Assembly: GCA_025934615.1 (NCBI GenBank)
Contig: JAICXS010000100.1
Span: forward strand, 1-6,759
DNA from: Nitrospiraceae bacterium
GTDB lineage: Bacteria; Nitrospirota; Nitrospiria; Nitrospirales; Nitrospiraceae
Direction: 5' to 3'
Length of the DNA stretch: 6,759 nucleotides
In this document: positions 1-5,625 of the stretch, piece after piece
Layout: the number at the start of each line of letters is the position of its first letter
Numbering within the stretch: the first letter of the stretch is position 1
Position numbers and translations under genes: made by a program
Notes under the pieces: generated by a model
What the model saw: only the letters and a program-made list of their open reading frames with translations
Databases searched by the model: none
Told to the model about the DNA's origin: nothing

Positions 1-398
1 CACTCGTTGAATCCCGCGGCATCCGGGAAAATTAAATCCCACGCTTTGACCGCATCTAATAACAACAAATGGTGCGGCTGATTATTGCCGGGGAAGTAGA
101 CGATCAGAACGGCGGAATTGCCGATGAGGCTGATATCGGTAAACACGTGGATCATCGAGGAAGCCGGCATGTCCACCGACCGTGTGGCCGCTTCGACAAT
201 GGGGCTATAGACCCGGTGCAGAAATTGGTAGATCGCTTCGTATGGAGCTTTGGCTTCATGGAGACGAGGATTGGGCGATTCTCCAAAAAGATTGTTCGTG
301 AAGTACTCCGCCGCTTCCCATGATGGCATGGCGCCATTCGACATCGAGGCTTCCGCGATATAGCCAATCCAATTGCGACTTTCGACAGACGTTGTCAT
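1..398 (-). CDS. Unrecognised protein, N-terminal part only (cut by window edge)
   Basis: The minus strand is open from an ATG at 398 to the left edge, giving 132 codons without a stop. The start (MTTSVESRNWIGYIAEA) is preceded by a strong ribosome binding site, GGAGG five bases upstream (about 404-408), the best such site in the window. The visible part looks like a soluble, mixed alpha/beta cytoplasmic protein. It has no signal peptide or clear membrane segment; a hydrophobic stretch near residues 92-101 (GNSAVLIVYF) reads as a buried beta strand, followed by PGNNQPHHLLLLDAVKAW. I do not recognise the family and assign no function. It lies 125 bases downstream of the HD-GYP regulator on the same strand, so the two may be co-transcribed, although the gap contains a palindrome that could act as a separate control site. 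The real C-terminus lies outside the window. Confidence 0.8.
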   Translation of the reverse strand, partial: MTTSVESRNWIGYIAEASMSNGAMPSWEAAEYFTNNLFGESPNPRLHEAKAPYEAIYQFLHRVYSPIVEAATRSVDMPASSMIHVFTDISLIGNSAVLIVYFPGNNQPHHLLLLDAVKAWDLIFPDAAGFNE

Positions 399-421
399 TC
401 ACTCCTCCGCTCTTTGTTCTC

Positions 422-455
422 ATCAGCGTACGGAACAGTTCCTTCGTCCGCTGAT
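422..455. repeat. 34-bp imperfect palindrome upstream of the partial gene
   Basis: The outer arms ATCAGCG (422-428) and CGCTGAT (449-455) pair perfectly, and inside them GGAAC and GTTCC flank a single A. It sits 24-57 bases upstream of the ATG at 398. No T-run follows on either strand, so it does not look like an intrinsic terminator. A regulator-binding site or leader hairpin is more likely. Function is inferred from position only. Confidence 0.4.
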
Positions 456-523
456 CGTGTTTAGTGTTGGGGGACAGAGAATTGGACGGTGCCTTGCAGA
501 ATCACTGAGGATCCACCGGCTTA

Positions 524-1639
524 TTAACGTTCCACTGTATCGGTTTCCTGCGGTATTGTCAATGCACACTCGCCATCGGCATATTGACTTCTGATCGCGA
601 GGACTTCGTCCATTCCTTCCAGGAAGGTGTCCAGTAATTCAGGATCAAAGTCCTTTCCGCGCCGATTATGCATGATGTCGATGGCTTGCTCTATTGGGAA
701 AGCGGGTTTGTAGACGCGTTTGCTGGTGAGGGCATCGAAGGTATCGGCGATGGCCGCGATACGGCCTTCCAAAGGGATAGACTCGGCTTTCAAGCCGCGC
801 GGATATCCGCTGCCGTCGAATTTTTCATGATGCGTCCAGGCTATGGTTGCGGCGAGCGTCAACAGCTCCGCACCGGATCCTGAGAGGATGCGATAACCTA
901 TTTCGGGATGGAGTGCGATAGCTTTGAATTCCTCGGGCGTGAACTTGCCGGGTTTGAGCAGAATATTGTCGGGGGTGCCGATTTTGCCGATATCATGCAT
1001 GGGGCTTGCGATGCGGATCAGTTCACAGCGCTCCGGCTCCAAGCCATATCGCCGGGCCAGGAGCGCGCAATAGTGGCTCATGCGCTGAATGTGTTGGGCG
1101 GTGGCGCCATCCCGATATTCCGCGGCAATCGCCAACCGTTGAATGGTTTCTTCTCGGGACAGCCGCAGTTCTTTTTCCGCACGTTCCAGGCTTTCTACCG
1201 CATGTTGTAATGCGGATGTCCGCTCCAATACCGTCAATTCCAGCCGGTCTCGATGCGCTCGATTTTCAATTTCCAATCGGCGTCGGCGGAGGGCATTGGC
1301 CACATTAATAAGAATCTCATTGGACTCGAAGGGTTTGAGAATGTAGCCGTAGGCGCCGATCTCCAATGCCGCACCGGCCAGCTGAGGATTATCGAGCCCG
1401 GTGACCATGACGGCGGCGGTATGGCGGTATTCAGACAGGACATGCTTCACGAGATCGAGGCCTGATTCCCCGGGCATATTCACATCGCAGAGAATGAGCG
1501 CGAATTCTTTTTCGCTTAGCCGAAGGCGAGCTTCCATGGCGTTAGACGCCAAGGTGCACACATAGCCGTACTGTTCAAGGAGACGACCCAGCATGCGTTG
1601 GATAGGTGCCTCATCGTCTACTATGAGAATTTGTTCCAT
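524..1639 (-). CDS. Response regulator with HD-GYP cyclic-di-GMP phosphodiesterase output domain
   Basis: A 371-residue two-domain cytoplasmic signalling protein. Residues 1-120 form a receiver domain with the acidic pair D8/D9, phospho-acceptor D52 (in LCDVNMPG), T80 and K102 (KPF). Residues 120-165 are charged and heptad-like, probably a coiled-coil linker. Residues 166-345 form an HD-GYP domain: QHIQRM at 182-187, the catalytic H215-D216 with K219 (HDIGKIG), H244, the H270-H271-E272 triad, the signature GYP at 278-280, and D299 (ADTFDALTS). All the expected metal ligands appear present, so the enzyme should be active. The RpfG-like family hydrolyses cyclic di-GMP when its receiver is phosphorylated, affecting motility, biofilm and export. 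No partner histidine kinase is in the window. The start MEQILIVDDE is fixed by the receiver fold, although no good Shine-Dalgarno precedes it (TTTAATTAC), which suggests low translation. Confidence 0.95.
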   Translation of the reverse strand: MEQILIVDDEAPIQRMLGRLLEQYGYVCTLASNAMEARLRLSEKEFALILCDVNMPGESGLDLVKHVLSEYRHTAAVMVTGLDNPQLAGAALEIGAYGYILKPFESNEILINVANALRRRRLEIENRAHRDRLELTVLERTSALQHAVESLERAEKELRLSREETIQRLAIAAEYRDGATAQHIQRMSHYCALLARRYGLEPERCELIRIASPMHDIGKIGTPDNILLKPGKFTPEEFKAIALHPEIGYRILSGSGAELLTLAATIAWTHHEKFDGSGYPRGLKAESIPLEGRIAAIADTFDALTSKRVYKPAFPIEQAIDIMHNRRGKDFDPELLDTFLEGMDEVLAIRSQYADGECALTIPQETDTVER

Positions 1640-1668
1640 GTAATTAAAGCGTGTGGGTAAGTCTCGTT

Positions 1669-1697
1669 AGCATCGGTGATTTCGGTTATTCTGTCAA
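1669..1697 (-). promoter_or_regulatory. Candidate sigma70-type promoter for the HD-GYP regulator
   Basis: On the minus strand a perfect -35 hexamer TTGACA (1697-1692) is followed after 17 bases by GATGCT (1674-1669), a weak -10 match. Transcription would start about 23 bases before the ATG at 1639. The -35 is strong, the -10 poor; position and spacing support the call. Confidence 0.4.
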
Positions 1698-1914
1698 CTT
1701 CAACACGGCACGATCCTCGGTGTGTGTTGCGACTTCAAAGGTCGAGTGCTCTGAGCTGACCTTGTCGTCTCTCTATCGGATGGCATCCTCCGAAGCTTGA
1801 CATCGAATGAAACAAGCATGGTCGGCGTCAAGGTTTTCTCTGGATCGAACCGAACAGCCTTTTCCGCGTCTGCGATGATTGCAATGAGAGTCCTCTATCA
1901 TTACTCTGACTGCA

Positions 1915-2019
1915 ATGCCATACGTTTTCTTATATGAAGATGCATTCATTGCCGTGATCGGCGTGTTGATTTTAGGTCTGTTTGTTCTTCGCTACGTGCT
2001 TACACGGACTCGCGATTGA
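1915..2019 (+). CDS. Possible 34-residue single-pass membrane microprotein
   Basis: ATG at 1915 to TGA at 2017 encodes 34 residues: a short N-terminus (MPYVFLYEDA), one hydrophobic helix of about 19 residues (FIAVIGVLILGLFVLRYVL), then TRTRD. The sharply bounded hydrophobic core followed by a basic tail is typical of small inner-membrane proteins with a cytoplasmic C-terminus. Against it, there is no convincing Shine-Dalgarno immediately upstream, the in-frame stop at 1885 leaves no alternative ATG start, and many random reading frames of this length exist. It ends 85 bases before rph and would need its own promoter. No family recognised. Confidence 0.3.
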   Translation: MPYVFLYEDAFIAVIGVLILGLFVLRYVLTRTRD

Positions 2020-2046
2020 AAACCGGCCTGCGTGGTTCGCCTTGAA

Positions 2047-2075
2047 TTGATCTTTCATCCGTCCTTCTCTATAAT
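2047..2075 (+). promoter_or_regulatory. Promoter of the rph-rdgB operon
   Basis: TTGATC (2047-2052), a 17-base spacer and a perfect TATAAT (2070-2075) form a near-ideal vegetative promoter. Transcription should begin near 2082, giving a leader of about 23 bases before the rph ATG. If the tRNA-Pro once followed rdgB directly, this promoter could also have driven that tRNA. Confidence 0.65.
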
Positions 2076-2104
2076 CCAACGTTCTTGATCATTGAGGACC
2101 ATTC

Positions 2105-2848
2105 ATGAATGCAGCGACGAAGCTAGTCCGCGCTGACGGGCGGCGACGGGACCAAACTCGCCCGGTCAAAATCACCAGAGATTTTATCAAGTATGCCGAG
2201 GGCTCGGTTCTCATTGAAATGGGTGGGACAAAAGTCATCTGTACGGCGTCGGTTGAAGAAAAGGTCCCACCATTTTTGAGAGATAAGGGCCGGGGCTGGG
2301 TCACCGCTGAATATGCCATGCTTCCGCGGGCGACCCATGAACGCACCTCTCGGGAAGCCGTCAAGGGCAAACAGGGCGGTCGAACCTTGGAGATTCAGCG
2401 CTTGGTCGGACGGGCGTTGCGGGCAGTGGTTGACCCAACAGGAATGGGTGAACGAACGATCTGGATCGATTGCGACGTCATTCAAGCTGACGGGGGGACT
2501 CGAACGGCGTCGATCACGGGCTCCTTTGTCGCGTTGGCTGATGCCCTCAGCGTTTTGAAACGGAAAAATCTCATCAAAAAGCGTCCGTTGGTTGATTATC
2601 TCGCCGCGATTAGTGTCGGCAAAGTGGGTGGAGAGGCGATGGTCGATCTCGCGTATGCCGAAGATTCACTGGCCGATGTCGATATGAATTTAGTCATGAC
2701 CGGCCGCGGCCGATTTGTCGAAGTACAAGGCACCGCGGAGCAAGTTCCTTTCGACAAGAAAGATTTGGATGAATTCTTGGATCTGGGCTGGAATGCCATC
2801 CAAGAACTCGTGTCTCTGCAGAGAGACATGATCGGCCCCCTGGAGTAA
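2105..2848 (+). CDS. rph: Ribonuclease PH (tRNA 3'-end phosphorolytic exoribonuclease)
   Basis: A 247-residue protein, usual for RNase PH, which trims the 3' trailer of tRNA precursors using inorganic phosphate and works as a hexamer in the cytoplasm. Family motifs run in order: DGRRRDQTRPV near residues 11-21; the core GRGWVTAEYAMLPRATHER from about 62; the phosphate and RNA-binding helix EIQRLVGRALRAVVD near 95-109; the signature DCDVIQADGGTRTASITG near 122-139; and the C-terminal RGRFVEVQGTAE with its metal-binding acidic residues. The start has a GAGG site about eight bases upstream, and the TATAAT promoter lies just before it. It is followed after 15 bases by rdgB, an operon arrangement common across bacteria. 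Its product would process the tRNA-Pro whose 5' fragment remains at the end of this same operon. Confidence 0.97.
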   Translation: MNAATKLVRADGRRRDQTRPVKITRDFIKYAEGSVLIEMGGTKVICTASVEEKVPPFLRDKGRGWVTAEYAMLPRATHERTSREAVKGKQGGRTLEIQRLVGRALRAVVDPTGMGERTIWIDCDVIQADGGTRTASITGSFVALADALSVLKRKNLIKKRPLVDYLAAISVGKVGGEAMVDLAYAEDSLADVDMNLVMTGRGRFVEVQGTAEQVPFDKKDLDEFLDLGWNAIQELVSLQRDMIGPLE

Positions 2849-2863
2849 GGGAGGAACCGACCG

Positions 2864-3484
2864 GTGGTCAACGAAATCGTGCTGGCGACACACAATACTG
2901 ATAAACGGGTCGAGATAGCCGCATTGCTGAGCGATTTGGGAATTCGAGTCAGGAGCTTAGCCGAATTCCCGCAAGCTCCCGTGGTCGTCGAGGATGGGGA
3001 AACTTGCCAAGCTAATGCTATCAAGAAAGCCAAGACCATCGCGAATTATACGGGACTCACGGCCGTGGCCGATGATACAGGCCTTGAAGTCGACGCGTTA
3101 GGCGGCCGTCCGGGAGTCCATGCCGCTCGGTACGCCGGCGCACAGGTGAGCTATGAAGACAATTGGAAAAAATTGCTCCATGAGCTTAATGGCGTGCCGT
3201 TGGAACAGCGCGGCGCGCGGTTTCTGACTGTGGTAGCGATTGTACGTCCAGCGAATGAACAGGTTGAAACCGTGGAAGGCGTCCTGAACGGTGTGATTGC
3301 GCAACGACCGGCTGGGAGCGGAGGGTTCGGATACGATCCTGTTTTTGTTGTTCCCGAACTGGGGAAGACGTTAGCCGAACTGACACCATCGGAGAAGAAT
3401 CGCATCAGTCATCGCGCACAAGCTTTTGTCAAAGCGAAAGCCATTTTGCAGCGGTTAGAACAATCAATCCAAGTCGGGGCGTAG
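2864..3484 (+). CDS. rdgB: XTP/dITP pyrophosphatase (Ham1/RdgB family)
   Basis: A 206-residue enzyme of normal family length that hydrolyses non-canonical purine triphosphates (dITP, XTP, ITP) to the monophosphate plus pyrophosphate, keeping deaminated bases out of DNA and RNA. Visible motifs are ATHNTDK at residues 8-14 (triphosphate binding), E43, the catalytic centre DDTGLEVDALGGRPG from 70 (D71 the expected metal-activated base), SGGFGYDPVF, and SEKNRISHRAQA near the C-terminus. It starts with GTG, preceded by GGGAGG nine bases upstream in the 15-base gap after rph. Unusually, the last three codons and the stop (VGA-TAG, 3473-3484) run into the 5' end of a truncated tRNA-Pro copy, so the reading frame ends inside tRNA-derived sequence. 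This probably reflects an ancestral rdgB and tRNA-Pro overlap of ten bases. Confidence 0.96.
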   Translation: MVNEIVLATHNTDKRVEIAALLSDLGIRVRSLAEFPQAPVVVEDGETCQANAIKKAKTIANYTGLTAVADDTGLEVDALGGRPGVHAARYAGAQVSYEDNWKKLLHELNGVPLEQRGARFLTVVAIVRPANEQVETVEGVLNGVIAQRPAGSGGFGYDPVFVVPELGKTLAELTPSEKNRISHRAQAFVKAKAILQRLEQSIQVGA

Positions 3485-3516
3485 CGCAGCTCGGTAGCGC
3501 GCCTGCTTTGGGAGCA
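3471..3516 (+). repeat. Left 46-bp direct repeat; attachment-site-like half tRNA-Pro
   Basis: These 46 bases are identical to 5823-5868. They consist of four bases upstream of the tRNA and then the first 42 bases of tRNA-Pro: acceptor 5' strand, D arm, anticodon stem 5' strand, the full anticodon loop TTTGGGA (3507-3513) and three bases of the stem's 3' strand. Identity stops at 3517, where CATC replaces the GGAT of the intact gene. By analogy with tyrosine-recombinase attachment sites this is an attL-type junction with crossover in the anticodon region. No recombinase gene is present to confirm this. Confidence 0.8.
3475..3516 (+). pseudogene. Truncated tRNA-Pro(UGG), 5' half only
   Basis: The first 42 bases of a tRNA-Pro, without the variable loop, T arm, acceptor 3' strand and CCA found in the copy at 5827. 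It cannot fold as a tRNA. The first ten bases double as the end of rdgB. It is the remnant left on the rdgB side when the downstream element inserted. Confidence 0.85.
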
Positions 3517-3523
3517 CATCTAT

Positions 3524-3561
3524 GGGGATTACTCAAGTCCTTGGCGGCATGGGTAATCCCC
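3524..3561. repeat. 9-bp perfect inverted repeat beside the left junction
   Basis: GGGGATTAC (3524-3532) and GTAATCCCC (3553-3561) are exact reverse complements around a 20-base loop, starting seven bases inside the element. The following TTGTCATT is a poor U-tract, so a termination role for the rph-rdgB transcript is possible but weak. A recombinase or accessory-protein site near the junction is the other option. Confidence 0.45.
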
Positions 3562-3646
3562 TTGTCATTCCTGCGCAATTTACTCCTCGTCTTTCATTCC
3601 ACTTTGTTTGTGTCTAGCCGGTTTCACTGTGCTATATCGCTGTAAT

Positions 3647-3667
3647 TAACACTCAAATAACACTTGC
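3647..3667 (+). repeat. 21-bp end motif, left copy (two TAACAC units 11 bp apart)
   Basis: TAACACT-CAAA-TAACACT followed by TGC: a 7-bp unit repeated with an 11-bp period. It matches 5758-5778 at 19 of 21 positions in the same orientation. One-helical-turn spacing of direct repeats is typical of binding sites for integrase arm domains, excisionases or other regulators. The function is inferred. Confidence 0.5.
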
Positions 3668-3708
3668 TCTAGGCGTGCCTTTATTATAATAACGACTGAC
3701 CTTCCCCG

Positions 3709-3752
3709 GCTTTCTCGTCGGGCGGGGGTGCCAAATGACGACTCCGAGGCCT
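3709..3752 (+). repeat. Diverged GC-rich repeat, left copy
   Basis: A segment starting near the CTTCCCCGGCTT at 3710 and centred on GGCGGGGGTGCCAAATG (3721-3737) resembles the one centred on 5626-5642. About 20 of the first 25 bases from 3721 match, and the pieces GACC..CCCC..GGCTT recur upstream of both. It may be a structured element or a terminator relic. The similarity is modest. Confidence 0.3.
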
Positions 3753-3837
3753 AGTGCTGTCTGGGCAATACAGCGGCGAGTAAACTCCCGAATCTGTTTT
3801 CACTCAGCATAAGATACTCGCCTTTCCGGGGCCATCA

Positions 3838-3873
3838 ATAAAAAACCGGCCCGGATTGCTCCGGACCGGCCTC
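3838..3873 (-). terminator. Rho-independent terminator of the PEP-CTERM gene
   Basis: On the minus strand a GC-rich stem, GGCCGGTCCGG with CCGGGCCGG (one internal G-T pair, plus flanking wobble pairs), encloses the six-base loop AGCAAT and is followed by TTTTTT (complement of 3840-3845). It begins about 33 bases after the stop at 3906. Stem strength and U-run make this the clearest terminator in the window. Confidence 0.88.
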
Positions 3874-3905
3874 TTCACTGCACTTGAGCTAAGCGACGAT
3901 TCCCC

Positions 3906-4601
3906 TTATGCACTCTTCCGACGTTTCCAGCCCCAGAGTCCGATGCCTGCCAATCCCGATCCCAACAGGAGAATGGAAGCCGGTTCAGGAACTGACGGTG
4001 GGGTCACACCGGTGTTAACGTCCACCAGTCCGGTCGCTCCCGTACAGCCCGTCTGCCCGCACAAGATGTCGGCCACGAAAATGTTTCCGTTGGCGTTCGC
4101 GGTCGTCAGTTGCGCAATCGTCGCATTGGTCACAAGAAAATGGAGATCATTGATGGTCGGCGTGGATCCGCCGTTGCAGCTAGAAGCGGTCGTGCAAAAG
4201 ATCTGGGCGGTGAAATCCCCGGTGCCGTCGGCATGGATCGGCGATTGGTTGGTCAATCCCGACAGGCCTCCCGTGATAGTACTAGTCACGTCATTTCCGT
4301 TCAACGTGGCGGCGATGTTCGTGACTGTCGAGCCAGCCACGGTGTCGTTGAATAGAAAGAGTGAGGTTGCCCCCGCCCCAGTCTCGACGAATCTATTCCC
4401 GGTGGTCAGCACCACACTGAATTCGACGTTCGACCCGCTTTGCGTCAACGTCACGGTGCCAAAGTTCGTGGCGGTGCCACATCCTTCCGAGAGATGGCAG
4501 CTAGTGAAGGTGAAGTCGTCGGCATAGCCGGGACCGGCCCCAGCCAGTCCAACCACGAGCCCTGCTGTTGCCAGCAATAGAGATTTGCAATGGTTCTTCA
4601 T
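3906..4601 (-). CDS. PEP-CTERM sorting domain exported protein
   Basis: A 231-residue secreted protein. Residues 1-27 are a Sec signal peptide: KNHCK, a hydrophobic LLLATAGLVVGLAGAG core, and a probable cut after PGYA-27. The mature part is rich in Thr, Ser, Gly, Asn and Val with alternating hydrophobic stretches (FGTVTLTQSGSNVEFSVVL), indicating a beta-sandwich. The C-terminus holds the sorting signal: P205-E206-P207, a membrane helix (about 208-225) and the basic RRK. In this family exosortase cleaves at the PEP region and delivers the protein to the surface or extracellular matrix; exosortase is not in the window. Six cysteines after the signal peptide form three close pairs (C35-C41, FCTTASSC, LCGQTGC), suggesting disulphides. 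ATG at 4601 has AAGGGGGG about seven bases upstream, and a strong terminator follows. It is the main cargo of the inserted element. Specific function unknown. Confidence 0.92.
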   Translation of the reverse strand: MKNHCKSLLLATAGLVVGLAGAGPGYADDFTFTSCHLSEGCGTATNFGTVTLTQSGSNVEFSVVLTTGNRFVETGAGATSLFLFNDTVAGSTVTNIAATLNGNDVTSTITGGLSGLTNQSPIHADGTGDFTAQIFCTTASSCNGGSTPTINDLHFLVTNATIAQLTTANANGNIFVADILCGQTGCTGATGLVDVNTGVTPPSVPEPASILLLGSGLAGIGLWGWKRRKSA

Positions 4602-4935
4602 GTCATGCCCCCCTTTTGGTTACACTGATCTTGCCAGATACTTCCTAGATTGCTTTTGAGTAGTTACTTATCTGTGCCCTAGTGCAGTAGCAGTACAAGA
4701 ATAGTGCCTAAAGGCCCTGCGGCCTGCTTGGGTCATATAACGCATGGGCTGCGTTCAACTTTTTCTCTCCTACTTAGGAATAGACCCCATCGACGCTGAA
4801 ATTGGCCATGTTTTTGAAAGTGTAAAATACTTCGACACCGTTCTAGGGTAAGAGTCTTAGGGCCTTTAAACTGCTGTTCCCTTTTTATTAATTTTAAATT
4901 CAATAGGTACGACCTTGGTCGCTTGAAATCTAAAA

Positions 4936-4964
4936 CTGTAAAAAAAGCTGACAGTGTTTTACAG
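4936..4964. repeat. 8-bp perfect palindrome CTGTAAAA-N13-TTTTACAG
   Basis: The arms at 4936-4943 and 4957-4964 are exact reverse complements, and the spacer itself contains CTGACAG. The 21-bp centre-to-centre arm spacing (two helical turns) fits a dimeric regulator binding one DNA face. It lies between the two divergent cargo genes. Neither flank has a T-run on the GC-poor stem, so a terminator is unlikely. Confidence 0.45.
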
Positions 4965-5140
4965 CGCGGCGCTTATGGGGGTGACGATCACTTCTGCAAG
5001 CTATTTTCGTGACGCCGTACGACATCACATGCGCGTGAGCGTTCCAGGGGATGCCACCCTTCTTTGGCTGCACTGTGAAAAAGCGGTAGAAGCGAACCTT
5101 CTTCCACGCATAGAATCCTCTATCGTGCTTTGCCGATAGT

Positions 5141-5149
5141 TGTTAGAAT
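5141..5149 (+). promoter_or_regulatory. Extended -10 promoter before the small charged-protein gene
   Basis: TGT-TAGAAT matches an extended -10 (TGn plus five of six TATAAT bases). No -35 is recognisable at 16-18 bases, as expected for extended -10 promoters. A start near 5156 would leave about 44 bases before the preferred ATG at 5200. Confidence 0.35.
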
Positions 5150-5199
5150 AAATCAGGTGGGCTACGATGCGCCGTCTTTTGAACAGAGAGAGGAAAGGT

Positions 5200-5523
5200 A
5201 TGGTACGAAAGCAATGGGGTCTTCAGAACGAAGAGGAAGAGGAATACCGGCGCAAGTTACTGTTGCGCGCTAGAAAGGGCGATTTTAAGGCCCAGTCCGA
5301 ATTGAGTGAGAAGTTTGGGATGCGCGTCTACTCTGATATCGAACGATCAAACATGCCCACCTATTACGACTCAGGCAGAAAGGGTTCTCCACCATCTCTC
5401 ACTTCGATCTCCAACCGCAAATCTATCCCGGCGATCAGCACACCATCACAAGGCAAGGCGAACAGTAGGACTCAACCAAAGAAGCACACAAACTCCACAG
5501 CAAAGCCGAAGGGAAAAATCTAA
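5200..5523 (+). CDS. Small charged protein with RARKGD...A...L...FG-RVY motif, function unknown
   Basis: 107 residues from the ATG at 5200, chosen because GAGAGGAAAGG lies six bases upstream; an in-frame ATG at 5167 with AGGTGGG upstream would add 11 residues. Residues 1-48 are helical and highly charged: an acid run (EEEEE, 11-15), then YRRKLLLRARKGDFKAQSELSEKFGMRVYSD. The pattern LLxRARKGDxxAxxxL resembles the first helices of sigma-factor region 2 or helix-turn-helix-like small proteins, but this is only a resemblance. Residues 57-107 are low-complexity, rich in Lys, Ser, Thr, Pro and Gln, and probably disordered with a strong positive charge, suiting nucleic-acid binding. There are no cysteines or membrane segments. 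It lies in the tRNA-Pro element, divergent from the PEP-CTERM gene. The specific function is not known. Confidence 0.6.
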   Translation: MVRKQWGLQNEEEEEYRRKLLLRARKGDFKAQSELSEKFGMRVYSDIERSNMPTYYDSGRKGSPPSLTSISNRKSIPAISTPSQGKANSRTQPKKHTNSTAKPKGKI

Positions 5524-5591
5524 CGCCATCCCCAAGTTGAATCACACTGCCTCATAGCCGCCGACAATTTAAGTCTACCTCGATTGTAACC

Positions 5592-5616
5592 AAAACCCCG
5601 ACCGCCCCACGGGGCT
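5592..5616. terminator. Weak possible terminator after the small gene
   Basis: CCCCG (5596-5600) and CGGGG (5610-5614) form a five-pair stem. AAAA precedes it, so on the minus strand the stem is followed by TTTT. On the plus strand only CTTC follows, so termination of the small gene would be inefficient. A bidirectional role is possible but weakly supported. Confidence 0.3.
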
Positions 5617-5625
5617 TCAACCGCA

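Larger units (their letters stand above)
1640..2104. other. Intergenic region between divergent transcription units
   Basis: These 465 bases separate the minus-strand regulator from plus-strand rph. They hold the regulator's candidate promoter, the rph promoter and a possible 34-residue membrane microprotein (1915-2019). There is also a 6-bp hairpin AAGGTC / GACCTT (1738-1743, 1758-1763) with a 14-base loop and no T-run. Between about 1765 and 1900 I see nothing convincing. Confidence 0.6.
3485..3905. other. Non-coding left end of the inserted element
   Basis: No credible gene lies between rdgB and the PEP-CTERM gene. Present are the rest of the tRNA fragment, the inverted repeat at 3524-3561, the 21-bp end motif (3647-3667), a TATAAT (3685-3690) 15 bases after a TTGCTC, a GC-rich segment (3709-3752) resembling one near the right end, and the PEP-CTERM terminator (3840-3873). 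rdgB and the PEP-CTERM gene converge on this stretch. Confidence 0.6.
4602..5199. other. Non-coding centre of the inserted element
   Basis: Nearly 600 bases between the divergent cargo genes, more AT-rich than the flanks. I find no convincing coding region. Features seen are the SD of the PEP-CTERM gene (4607-4616), a distant 10-bp inverted pair TAAAGGCCCT / AGGGCCTTTA (4709-4718, 4859-4868), the palindrome CTGTAAAA-N13-TTTTACAG (4936-4964) and an extended -10 before the small gene (5141-5149). No clear promoter for the PEP-CTERM gene could be fixed. The length and the palindrome suggest a shared control region, but this is inference. Confidence 0.5.

Noticed and set aside
1797..1802. Perfect TTGACA on the plus strand upstream of the microprotein frame
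   Set aside because: No -10-like sequence occurs 16-18 bases downstream (GGTCGG at 17), so there is no promoter to call.
3856..4527. Long plus-strand frame of 223 codons opposite the PEP-CTERM gene
   Set aside because: It is antisense to a gene with a clear signal peptide, sorting tail, ribosome binding site and terminator. Its length follows from the codon composition of that gene.
4608..4636. Sigma54-like TGGCA...GTGTA upstream of the PEP-CTERM gene on the minus strand
   Set aside because: The -12 element is poor and the implied start would fall within the Shine-Dalgarno of the gene, leaving no usable leader.
4709..4868. 10-bp inverted pair TAAAGGCCCT / AGGGCCTTTA separated by 140 bases
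   Set aside because: Real match, but the arms are short and far apart and such a pair is not very unlikely in several hundred bases; no supporting feature.
4954..5139. Plus-strand frame of 61 codons beginning with GTG
   Set aside because: No ribosome binding site at the GTG or at the internal ATG (4975), no recognisable domain, and the start overlaps the palindrome arm region. Treated as chance.
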